A DNA stretch of 13,284 bases from an uncultured Lachnospiraceae bacterium (GTDB lineage: Bacteria > Bacillota > Clostridia > Lachnospirales > Lachnospiraceae). Below, piece after piece: positions 7,209 through 13,284 of the stretch. The stretch's first letter is position 1, and the number at the start of each line of letters is the position of its first letter. The notes under the pieces are model-generated. The model ran no database searches. It had not been told where the DNA came from and saw only the letters and a list, made by a program, of their open reading frames with translations. The translations under genes and the position numbers were made by a program. The stretch lies in assembly GCA_910577065.1 (NCBI GenBank), contig CAJTLD010000011.1:1-13284 (forward strand), given 5' to 3'.

Positions 7209-8388
7209 ATTGGGAAAGATATTTGTTTAAAATATATTCGGCGCGCTGTAAAAAGGTATGGTGCGCCTGTGCATACCGATACCCGTTTTCTGCAAGTTCC
7301 TCCATCCGCGCAGGATGGCAGAGCAGTTCTTTCACCAGATCCGGCAGCATTTGGATCTGCGGCAGTGAAAATGCCGCAAGGCACGGCTTATCCTCCCGCA
7401 AAAAAGAATCCTGTAAATACTTTGACGGATCCGTTACCACGGCGGCCTTCGCAAGCATACCGTTGATAATGCGGTCGTGAATCCCGTTCTTATACCAGGT
7501 CATCGTATTCAGCACAATTTTGCTGTGGTTCATCAACTCAAGCACCTGCGGCGCCAAAACCTTGCCGCCGTATATCAGGTTCGGGTTGTGGGCCCACTCA
7601 CACTGATCCCAGCCCCCGCCAAAGACGGTTACCGGAATCCCGCTTTCTACCAACAGGCGAACCGACTGCTCCCGGAAAAAAGACGCGGCATAGGAATCAA
7701 TAAAACGAAGTTCGTTGATCCAGTGGTTCAGTTCCCGCTCCGTATACCGTTTGCCTGCGGCAAGCAGATATTCTTCTATGGCCGACTCCGTCGTCTTCTG
7801 CGGATGGCGCATCAAATCAGATAACACTTCCTGCGTCAGGGCAAACGCGTCAAACTGTGCAATTTCCCCCAGATCCGGCACCAGCCCTTCCGCCACAAAC
7901 CGGGAAAGCCCACCGGCGTACAGCACATCAACCGTACGCTCCTCCATAGCAGGATGGCGCATTTTTGCTTCCACCCCGGCATGGGGCATAAAATCAACCT
8001 GTTTCAGATGCGGGTAAAACCTGCGCAGAAACGCAGTGTGGTTGCGATCGGTACAAAATACAACCGACGTAGACGGCGCGCATTCGAGCGGGCGCGCATA
8101 GTGAAACGGATGATCCATCAGTATATTAAAATAAGGGATCCCCGTCTCTTCCCAGATATTCCCGCCTCCGTCAAACGAGAGATTATAGCCGATATTGTTA
8201 AACGTAACGACGCCGTCCACCGTTTCTTCTTCCAGGATTCCCTTAAGCTGCAGCAAAGCCTGCCCGCCGTGCCGGACATCGAGCACATGGCAGGTTCGGC
8301 CAAGCTGCCGGAACGCTTCCGAAAAGGATTCGATAAACAGATCTATCGTGTCATATATTCCGCGGATAAAAAGTAATGACCCGGACAT
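7207..8388 (-). CDS. CgeB-like glycosyltransferase (DUF3880-type N-terminus, GT4-like C-terminus)
   Basis: A 393-residue predicted sugar transferase with the two-domain layout of the CgeB/spore-maturation glycosyltransferase family. The N-terminal DUF3880-like part carries FNNIGYNLSFDGGG (63-76) and IPYFNILMDHPFHY (84-97). The C-terminal domain shows GIPVTVFGGGWDQ (250-262), NLIYGGKV (270-277) and LNTMTWYKNGIHDRIINGML (293-312), the segment expected to hold the nucleotide sugar. There is no signal peptide or membrane span, so it is cytoplasmic. The ATG at 8388 is preferred because GGAGGTGG lies six bases before it; an upstream in-frame start would run into the signal peptidase gene. It begins 14 bases after that gene's stop. 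Given the neighbours, a target such as flagellin is plausible, but a spore-coat or envelope target is possible. Confidence 0.82.
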   Translation of the reverse strand: MSGSLLFIRGIYDTIDLFIESFSEAFRQLGRTCHVLDVRHGGQALLQLKGILEEETVDGVVTFNNIGYNLSFDGGGNIWEETGIPYFNILMDHPFHYARPLECAPSTSVVFCTDRNHTAFLRRFYPHLKQVDFMPHAGVEAKMRHPAMEERTVDVLYAGGLSRFVAEGLVPDLGEIAQFDAFALTQEVLSDLMRHPQKTTESAIEEYLLAAGKRYTERELNHWINELRFIDSYAASFFREQSVRLLVESGIPVTVFGGGWDQCEWAHNPNLIYGGKVLAPQVLELMNHSKIVLNTMTWYKNGIHDRIINGMLAKAAVVTDPSKYLQDSFLREDKPCLAAFSLPQIQMLPDLVKELLCHPARMEELAENGYRYAQAHHTFLQRAEYILNKYLSQ

Positions 8389-8402
8389 GCTCCACCTCCG
8401 GT

Positions 8403-8972
8403 TTAGTACAAAGAGCCCGCTTCCGAAAACGGATAATAACGGAATACGGCTTTGCCCAGTATTTTTTCCTTGTAGACAAACGTATTGTCCCAATACCTTG
8501 CGTCATATGAATTATTCCGGTTGTCCCCAAGAACCAGATAAGCGTCCTCAGGCACTTCAAAATAGTACGGCCCTGTGGCTAATGTCCACTCTTCCTTAAG
8601 GTAATTTTCTTCCAGGGGCGTATCCGCACCGTCAATATAAATCTGAGCATCCTCGATTTCCACCGTTTCACCCGGAAGTCCAATAACGCGCTTTACATAA
8701 TTTTCCGTTTCATCATCGGGATATTTGAATATGATAATGTCGCCGCGTTCCGGATTTTTCTTCCGGTAAGAAAGCCGGAACCCGAACAGCCGATCCCCTG
8801 TCATAATCGTGTTTTCCATTGAACCGGACGGGATATTTGCATTAATAATGACGTAATTTTTAACAAACAGAGCCGCTACTACGGCAAATACCAGCGTAAT
8901 TGCCCAGCTAATCAGTTCCTTTGCAGCGCTTTGATCCTTGCGCTTCTTAAGCTTTTCTTCCTGGCTTAACAT
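8403..8972 (-). CDS. lepB: Type I signal peptidase (downstream copy)
   Basis: Membrane-bound S26 signal peptidase of 189 residues that removes signal peptides on the outer face of the membrane. After a basic cytoplasmic start there is one membrane segment (about 20-42). The catalytic Ser51 lies in PSGSMENTI, the general base Lys94 in YVKRVIGLPGE, and the conserved GDNRNNSYDAR box at about 147-157. The small size is typical of Gram-positive enzymes. The ribosome binding site is weak: only AGGA sits very close to the ATG, and no better in-frame start exists, so translation may depend partly on the upstream paralogue, whose stop is 43 bases away. It shares about 78% identity, counted by eye over 139 ungapped residues, with that paralogue. 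Confidence 0.93.
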   Translation of the reverse strand: MLSQEEKLKKRKDQSAAKELISWAITLVFAVVAALFVKNYVIINANIPSGSMENTIMTGDRLFGFRLSYRKKNPERGDIIIFKYPDDETENYVKRVIGLPGETVEIEDAQIYIDGADTPLEENYLKEEWTLATGPYYFEVPEDAYLVLGDNRNNSYDARYWDNTFVYKEKILGKAVFRYYPFSEAGSLY

Positions 8973-9015
8973 ATTCCTGTACCATACCCTTTCTCTGTAT
9001 CAAATTCCATTGCAT

Positions 9016-9540
9016 TTATTCTAAAAAACCCGCCGCGCTCAGGGGATAGTAACGGAGAAATGCTTTTCCCAGAATCTTATCCTTCACAACAAACGTATTG
9101 TCCCAGTTTCGTGCATCGTATGAATTGTTCCGGTTATCTCCCATAACAAAATAAGAGCCTTCCGGCACCTCAAACGTATATGGCCCTGTATCCTTGGTCC
9201 ATTCTTCTTTGAGGTAATCTTCTGTGAGGGGCGTATCCGCCCCGTCAATATAAACATGTGCGTCCCGTATGTCTACCGTTTCACCCGGAAGCCCGATCAC
9301 CCGCTTGACATAGTCCATCGTTTCGTTATCCGGGCTTTTAAAGATAATAATATCTCCCCTCTGCGGCTCTTTGTTCCGGTAAGACAGGCGGAATCCGAAC
9401 AGCCGATCCCCTGCACAAATCGTATTTTCCATCGACGCGGTCGGAATTTTTATATTCAGCAGCACAAATTTTTGGATCAGGGCGGCAAAAATAACTGCCG
9501 CAGCAAATGCGAGGATCCACTTAACCACTTCTTTAGACAT
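9016..9540 (-). CDS. lepB: Type I signal peptidase (upstream copy)
   Basis: Second S26 signal peptidase, 174 residues, with a membrane segment at about 8-28, catalytic Ser36 in PTASMENTI, Lys79 in YVKRVIGLPGE and the GDNRNNSYDAR box near the C-terminus. It lacks the extra charged cytoplasmic start of its neighbour. The ATG at 9540 is chosen over an in-frame TTG at 9636, because the longer form would translate through the predicted promoter and adds a sequence unlike the family; AGGAAG lies eight bases before this ATG. It is probably the first gene of a three-gene operon with the second peptidase and the glycosyltransferase. Most differences from the paralogue lie near the active Ser (IPTAS against IPSGS) and on the outer loops. 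Confidence 0.93.
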   Translation of the reverse strand: MSKEVVKWILAFAAAVIFAALIQKFVLLNIKIPTASMENTICAGDRLFGFRLSYRNKEPQRGDIIIFKSPDNETMDYVKRVIGLPGETVDIRDAHVYIDGADTPLTEDYLKEEWTKDTGPYTFEVPEGSYFVMGDNRNNSYDARNWDNTFVVKDKILGKAFLRYYPLSAAGFLE

Positions 9541-9595
9541 GCCTTTTTCTTCCTGCTTTCTTCCGTTGCCATAATACTGCAAAATATGCTCTATA

Positions 9596-9625
9596 AGTAT
9601 AACGCGAAACCGGACGATATGCCAC
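9596..9625 (-). promoter_or_regulatory. Likely promoter of the signal peptidase-glycosyltransferase operon
   Basis: On the minus strand GTGGCA (9620-9625) and TATACT (9596-9601) are separated by 18 bases, each matching the vegetative consensus at four or five of six positions. The start point would lie near 9588, about 48 nt ahead of the ATG at 9540. No other good promoter is seen before the next two genes. Confidence 0.42.
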
Positions 9626-9685
9626 CCTTTTTTCAAAATGCCGCAAATTTTTTGTGATCGTTCAGCCTGCGGCTGCGCCCCAATT

Positions 9686-10603
9686 TCAGTTACATGGATT
9701 TACATGCACCATGATGTGTTTTACCTTTGGAAAATTCTGCTCCATTGCGTTGTGTACCTGCTCCGCAATTTCATGGGCCTCCCGCAGCGTCTTTTCCCCA
9801 TCGGCGCTGATTTCAATATCCACATAGATTTTATTTCCAAACATTCTTGTATGCAGCATATCCACCCCGCACACGCCGCTTTGGGCAAGCGCGCACGTTC
9901 GCATCGCCTCTTCCGTTTCATTGCCGCACGACTGATCCACCATTTTGCCAACCGCATCCTTAAAAATATCATATGCCGCCTTGGCGATAAACAGGCAGAT
10001 AACCATACTTGCAATTGGATCGAGCGCCGGAAACCCAAGCCTTGCTCCGGCAATCCCGATTAATGCGCCTACAGACGAAAGCGAATCGGAGCGGTGGTGC
10101 CAGGCGTCCGCCATCAGTGCGCCGGAATCGATCCGCTGCGCGTTTATCTTCGTATACCAAAACATGGCTTCTTTTGACACAATCGAAAGCACGGCCGCCG
10201 CGAGCGCAAGGCGCCCGGGCGCCTTTAAATGGGCGTATCCGCCTGCAAATATTTTGCCGCAGGCCGAAACCCCGATTGCAAGCCCCGTGGCAAACAATAC
10301 GGCTGACAGAATGACAGCCGCAACGCATTCCAACCGTTCGTGCCCGTAAGGATGCTCTTTGTCAGACTCCCTGCCTGCCATCCTGACCCCGATCATTACC
10401 ACAACCGTACTGAATACGTCGGAAACGGAATGAACGGCGTCGCTTATCATAGCCCCTGAGCCTGCCACAACGCCCGCCAAAAATTTGACGGCGGAAAGCA
10501 GTACGTTTGCTGCAATGCTGACCGCCGAAACACGCGCCGCCACTGCCTGAAATTCCTTTTCTGACGGATAGGCCGCCTTTGTTTTATCTGCATTTTTTCC
10601 CAT
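9686..10603 (-). CDS. Cation diffusion facilitator family metal transporter
   Basis: A 305-residue CDF transporter that would export divalent metal by proton exchange across the cytoplasmic membrane. About six hydrophobic segments (roughly 27-47, 49-75, 92-115, 130-147, 175-187, 195-215) are followed by a cytoplasmic dimerisation domain (about 225-303). The expected metal site is visible as His58-xxx-Asp62 in SDAVHSVSD and His169-xxx-Asp173 in ADAWHHRSD, and the HPYGHERLE loop motif sits at 84-92. An HxxxD pair in both helices is commonly linked with zinc (and cadmium or cobalt), while FieF-type proteins have Asp in the first position, so zinc is the likelier substrate by inference. The start has GGAGG eight bases upstream. 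It is probably its own unit between the helicase terminator and the peptidase promoter; no metal riboswitch is visible. Confidence 0.92.
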   Translation of the reverse strand: MGKNADKTKAAYPSEKEFQAVAARVSAVSIAANVLLSAVKFLAGVVAGSGAMISDAVHSVSDVFSTVVVMIGVRMAGRESDKEHPYGHERLECVAAVILSAVLFATGLAIGVSACGKIFAGGYAHLKAPGRLALAAAVLSIVSKEAMFWYTKINAQRIDSGALMADAWHHRSDSLSSVGALIGIAGARLGFPALDPIASMVICLFIAKAAYDIFKDAVGKMVDQSCGNETEEAMRTCALAQSGVCGVDMLHTRMFGNKIYVDIEISADGEKTLREAHEIAEQVHNAMEQNFPKVKHIMVHVNPCN

Positions 10604-10652
10604 AGTTATTTCCTCCCATACTGTTTCTTAACCCCACCGTAATTGCCGGCAT

Positions 10653-10700
10653 ATAAAAACATCCGCGAAACAAGTAATAACTACTACTGTTCCGCGGATG
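10653..10700 (-). terminator. Terminator of the helicase unit
   Basis: Read on the minus strand, CATCCGCG (10693-10700) pairs perfectly with CGCGGATG (10660-10667). Past one mismatch the stem continues with GAACA/TGTTT-type pairs and further inner pairs (10671-10676 with 10682-10689), giving a long imperfect hairpin. It is followed at once by TTTTTATAT (10659 down). It lies about 75 bases beyond the helicase stop and ahead of the CDF gene. Confidence 0.8.
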
Positions 10701-10774
10701 CAGCGTCATCCACTGCTGCCTGCCAATCCCTCTGTTATCATATTATGCATCTTATGGCAAAAGGTCCGGATTTT

Positions 10775-12379
10775 TTACCTGCTGTTTGCCGGCTCAATAT
10801 TAATATCTTTTCCTTTGATTTTCACATTCTTCATTGCCGCAAGAACTTTGTTCCCATACTCAATCGGCACTTCTACAAACGTGAATTTGTCATACATATC
10901 AATTGTCCCTACAACATCCCCGGAGATACCGCTTTCTCCCGCAACTGCGCCTAAGATATCCCCCGGTTTTATTTTCTGCTTTTTGCCTATGTTAATAAAC
11001 AGGCGGACCATACCGTTTTCAGCTCCGGTATCGCCAAAATCGTAGCCGCCGCCCTTGCCGCCGCCGTATGGCGTAGGCGCGCTTGTGGCTCCGCCGATTT
11101 CCTGTTTCAAAAATGCGGCCGCAATATCCATTGCGGTAAAATCGGACTCGTTGATCTGCTTTTCTATAAAATTTATCATATCCCGCAAATCGGTTTCTTC
11201 TATCATGGCAGCGATACGATCCATGATTTTTTCCGCCTTAATTTGCGCGACGTCCTCCGAAGACGGTATCGGCTGCGCATAAATCTTTGTCTTGCAGTAG
11301 CGCATAATGTCCTTTAACTTGTAGACTTCCTTGCCCTTGACAAAGCTAAACGCCTTTCCGGTCCTTCCTGCGCGTCCGGTACGCCCGATGCGGTGCACAT
11401 AGTATTCGTCGTCCTGCGGAATGTCATAGTTGAATACGGCTTCCACATCGTCAATGTCTAAGCCCCTGGCCGCAACGTCCGTCGCAATCAAAATATCGGT
11501 ATTGCCCTTCCGGAAATTACCCATAACGCGGTCTCTCTGCCCCTGCTTCATATCGCCGTGCAGCCCTTCCGCAAAATAACCCCGCATAGTCAGTTCCCGC
11601 GACAGCTCGTCCACCATACGCTTGGTGTTGCAGAATACAATAGAAACCTTCGGATTATAATAATCCAAAAGCCTTGAAAGTACGTCTACCTTATCCTTGC
11701 GTTTCACATCATAATAGTACTGCTCGATATTGGATACGGTCAGTTCTTTTTTGGTCACCTTAATCATGGTGGCGTCATGCTGGTATTTCCTTGTAATCTC
11801 TAAAATCAGCTTTGGCATCGTCGCAGAAAACAGCACGGTCTGGCGCTCTTGCGGCAAATACTCCAAAACGGTTTCAATATCTTCGCGGAACCCCATGTTC
11901 AGCATTTCGTCCGCTTCATCTAATACAATTGTGTTTACTTCGTCGCACCGGATCGTCTTTCTGCGCAGATGATCCATCACACGGCCGGGCGTCCCGACAA
12001 TAATCTGAATACCGCCTTTTAAGGAGCGGATCTGCTTTGTAATATCCTGGCCGCCGTATACGGGCAGAATTTTAACGCCGTGCATATATCTGCCCAAGTT
12101 GCGGATTTCCTCTGCAACCTGGATGGCAAGCTCCCTGGTGGGGGACAATACCAAAACCTGCGTGCTTTTGCGCGAAGTGTCTACCTTCTGCAAAATGGGA
12201 ATACCGAACGCGGCCGTCTTTCCGGTCCCGGTCTGCGCCTGCCCGATCACGTCGCCGCCCTCTAAAACGGCCGGGATAGCTTTCGCCTGGATCGGCGTCA
12301 TCTCTTCGAATCCCATTTCCTCCACTCCGCGTAAAATCTGGGGAATAATCCCCAATTCATCAAATCTTACTGTTTCCAT
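10775..12379 (-). CDS. deaD: DEAD-box ATP-dependent RNA helicase with DbpA-type RNA-binding domain
   Basis: A 534-residue RNA helicase of the DeaD/CshA type, which unwinds RNA duplexes in ribosome assembly, mRNA turnover and cold adaptation. All core motifs are present: F6 and TPIQ (28-31) of the Q motif, AQTGTGKT (48-55), PTREL (80-84), GTPGR (129-133), DEAD (154-157), SAT (185-187), ATDVAARGLD (299-308) and HRIGRTGR (329-336). A helical extension (about 375-428), a glycine-rich linker (about 430-450) and a DbpA-like RNA-binding domain (about 457-531, starting MVRLFINIG) complete it. The start has AAAGGA five bases upstream and overlaps the end of the GIY-YIG gene by 13 bases, suggesting translational coupling. 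The choice between deaD and cshA as a name is not settled by the sequence. Confidence 0.94.
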   Translation of the reverse strand: METVRFDELGIIPQILRGVEEMGFEEMTPIQAKAIPAVLEGGDVIGQAQTGTGKTAAFGIPILQKVDTSRKSTQVLVLSPTRELAIQVAEEIRNLGRYMHGVKILPVYGGQDITKQIRSLKGGIQIIVGTPGRVMDHLRRKTIRCDEVNTIVLDEADEMLNMGFREDIETVLEYLPQERQTVLFSATMPKLILEITRKYQHDATMIKVTKKELTVSNIEQYYYDVKRKDKVDVLSRLLDYYNPKVSIVFCNTKRMVDELSRELTMRGYFAEGLHGDMKQGQRDRVMGNFRKGNTDILIATDVAARGLDIDDVEAVFNYDIPQDDEYYVHRIGRTGRAGRTGKAFSFVKGKEVYKLKDIMRYCKTKIYAQPIPSSEDVAQIKAEKIMDRIAAMIEETDLRDMINFIEKQINESDFTAMDIAAAFLKQEIGGATSAPTPYGGGKGGGYDFGDTGAENGMVRLFINIGKKQKIKPGDILGAVAGESGISGDVVGTIDMYDKFTFVEVPIEYGNKVLAAMKNVKIKGKDINIEPANSR

Positions 12380-12681
12380 ACATTTCCTTTCTGTGACGGC
12401 GCACCGTTTTGTGCAGCCGTTTGCGCTGTTTGAATTAACTGTTCTTTTTCATACCTGCTCAGCCGTTTGATTTGTGCTTCCCGCCGCATCGCCTTTTCTT
12501 TTGATTCTGACTGCTCTAAATACACCAGCTTTACAGGTGTACGGGAACGCGTATATTTTGCACCTTTCCCCGCATTATGGGTTAAAACCCGCTTTTTTAT
12601 ATCATTTGTCCAGCCGGTATAAAACGTGCCGTCACTGCATTGTACAATGTATGTATAACTGATATCCGCCTGTTTTCCCAT
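12367..12681 (-). CDS. GIY-YIG domain protein (UPF0213/YhbQ-like)
   Basis: A small protein of 104 residues consisting of one GIY-YIG nuclease-like fold. It shows TYIVQCSDGTFYTGWT (about 10-25; the GIY and YIG elements appear as YIV and YTG), the Arg-bearing KKRVLTHNAGKGAKYTRSR segment, and MRREAQIKRLSRYEK, which holds the conserved Glu. This matches stand-alone YhbQ-type proteins, whose nucleic-acid substrate in Clostridia is unclear. The ATG at 12681 is preferred (AGGA ten bases upstream, family-like length). An in-frame ATG at 12711 would add ten residues, but its only Shine-Dalgarno-like bases (AAGGG) directly abut it. The gene overlaps the helicase start by 13 bases, and the two are likely cotranscribed. 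Confidence 0.85.
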   Translation of the reverse strand: MGKQADISYTYIVQCSDGTFYTGWTNDIKKRVLTHNAGKGAKYTRSRTPVKLVYLEQSESKEKAMRREAQIKRLSRYEKEQLIQTAQTAAQNGAPSQKGNVWKQ

Positions 12682-12755
12682 GGGCACACCGTCCTGCTGC
12701 CGACCGCCCATCCCTTCTCAAAACACGGCGGCTCTTCTTCTCACATAACAGAAAC

Positions 12756-12788
12756 GGGCGTCCCGCATCAATCACACGCGGGACGCTC
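12756..12788 (-). terminator. Strong hairpin: LytM-gene terminator or leader element of the helicase operon
   Basis: A perfect 9-bp stem (12758-12766 with 12778-12786), extended by G-C and G-U pairs to 12756/12788, encloses an 11-base loop. On the minus strand it is followed by CGTTTCTGTT, a modest U-rich tail. It lies 65 bases after the LytM-protein stop, so it could end that transcript, but it is also about 20 nt downstream of the predicted start point of the next operon. It may therefore act as an attenuator or an RNA-stability structure. Confidence 0.55.
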
Positions 12789-12813
12789 CCTCTGCAAAAT
12801 TACGCTGTCCTCT

Positions 12814-12843
12814 ATTATAGGTTGCAGACCAAATAAAAGTCAA
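12814..12843 (-). promoter_or_regulatory. Vegetative promoter of the GIY-YIG-helicase operon
   Basis: On the minus strand TTGACT (12838-12843) and a perfect TATAAT (12814-12819) are 18 bases apart, a near-consensus sigmaA promoter. The predicted start is near 12807, leaving a leader of roughly 125 nt before the GIY-YIG start. The -35 begins only about 10 bases past the preceding gene's stop codon. Confidence 0.8.
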
Positions 12844-12852
12844 GTAAAATTT

Positions 12853-13284
12853 CTATTGAAAAAATTCTACCGGATTGACCGGCGCTCCGTCTTTTTCCAG
12901 CGCAAAGTATACGTTGCTGCCTTCGAGCGCATAATATTTGGTCGGCTCACTGACAAATCCTATCGTGTTCCCGGCTTCCAGATAAGCCCCGGCTTCGTAA
13001 GGCACCTCTTTTAACTGCCCGTAAACAGCCGTATAGCCGTCCCCGATATCCATCGTCACCGTACACCCGGTTACTTCATTCGTCGAAATATCCGTAATTT
13101 TACCGCTTGCGGCGGCTTTTACCTTGTCGTTGACATTTCCGGAAATGATCATAGCCGGATTATATTTGTACTGATCCAGCGTAGTAAAGTACACCGTCTG
13201 ATCCATACTGTAGCCCAAAATCACAGAACCGCTAACCGGCCAAAGCAAACCCGCCTCCGTATCAAAATGCAGTTCAACGGCAGG
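12853..13284 (-). CDS. Degenerate LytM/M23 domain protein, partial (N-terminus outside window)
   Basis: The C-terminal 143 residues of a protein whose reading frame stays open to the window edge. It has the LytM/M23 fold pattern: WPVSG at the domain entry, KAAASGKITDI, DIGDGYTAVYGQL, EAGNTIGFVSEPT, and VYFALEKDGAPVNPVEF at the end. The metal-binding residues of active M23 enzymes are missing: no His/Asp of HxGxD (the region reads MIISGN), GQL where AHL is usual, and SNVYF where HLHF is expected. It is therefore probably a non-catalytic LytM, as in B. subtilis SpoIIQ, which scaffolds the forespore-mother cell channel, or a regulator of cell-wall amidases. A sporulation role is only inference. 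An apparent TTG start at 13248 is not used because the frame and the fold continue upstream. Confidence 0.78.
   Translation of the reverse strand, partial: PAVELHFDTEAGLLWPVSGSVILGYSMDQTVYFTTLDQYKYNPAMIISGNVNDKVKAAASGKITDISTNEVTGCTVTMDIGDGYTAVYGQLKEVPYEAGAYLEAGNTIGFVSEPTKYYALEGSNVYFALEKDGAPVNPVEFFQ

Noticed and set aside
7954..8376. 140-codon plus-strand frame opposite the glycosyltransferase.
   Set aside because: It lies wholly antisense to a well-supported gene, has no domain resemblance and no Shine-Dalgarno site.
9640..9673. GCCGCA/TGCGGC inverted repeat between the CDF and signal peptidase genes, considered as a CDF terminator.
   Set aside because: The stem is six bases with a 22-base loop, and only ATTTT follows on the minus strand. 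This is too weak to call.

Overview
The window looks like chromosomal DNA of a motile, Gram-positive gut bacterium of the class Clostridia, most likely Lachnospiraceae or a close relative. This rests on several signs: strong AGGAGG-type ribosome binding sites throughout, a secreted host-glycan hydrolase built from Clostridia-style modules, a short flagellin with the LSSGKRINSAADDAAGLAIA signature, a CgeB-like glycosyltransferase, paired small signal peptidases of the Gram-positive type, and a catalytically degenerate LytM (M23) protein. Base composition is roughly balanced. I see no insertion sequence, prophage, CRISPR array, tRNA or rRNA. The family-level assignment is inference.

Layout. (1) 1-174: short leader with an extended -10 promoter. 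(2) 175-4803 (+): very large secreted GH84 beta-N-acetylglucosaminidase with carbohydrate-binding, Big2 and leucine-rich-repeat modules, ended by a strong terminator that probably also serves the convergent flagellin gene. (3) 4876-5643 (-) short flagellin and 5864-7162 (+) FliD-like protein, divergent from a 220-bp intergenic region. (4) 7207-9540 (-): probable operon of two tandem type I signal peptidase paralogues followed by a CgeB-like glycosyltransferase, whose stop codon lies inside a bidirectional terminator shared with the FliD-like gene. (5) 9686-10603 (-): cation diffusion facilitator. (6) 10775-12681 (-): GIY-YIG domain protein overlapping a DEAD-box RNA helicase of the DeaD/CshA type, read from a near-consensus promoter with a strong hairpin in its leader. 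(7) 12853-13284 (-): C-terminal part of a degenerate LytM/M23 protein, cut by the window edge.

How it fits together. The middle of the window reads as a small surface and export neighbourhood: a filament protein, a filament-associated or cap-like protein, a glycosyltransferase that could modify a surface protein such as flagellin, and two signal peptidases. The GH84 enzyme would cut N-acetylglucosamine from mucin-type or other host glycans outside the cell. The helicase unit is RNA housekeeping or cold adaptation. The least ordinary points are the shortened flagellin, the FliD-like protein with replaced ends, the tandem signal peptidases, the leader hairpin ahead of the helicase, and the LytM domain that has lost its zinc ligands. 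No gene-free stretch exceeds 300 bases.
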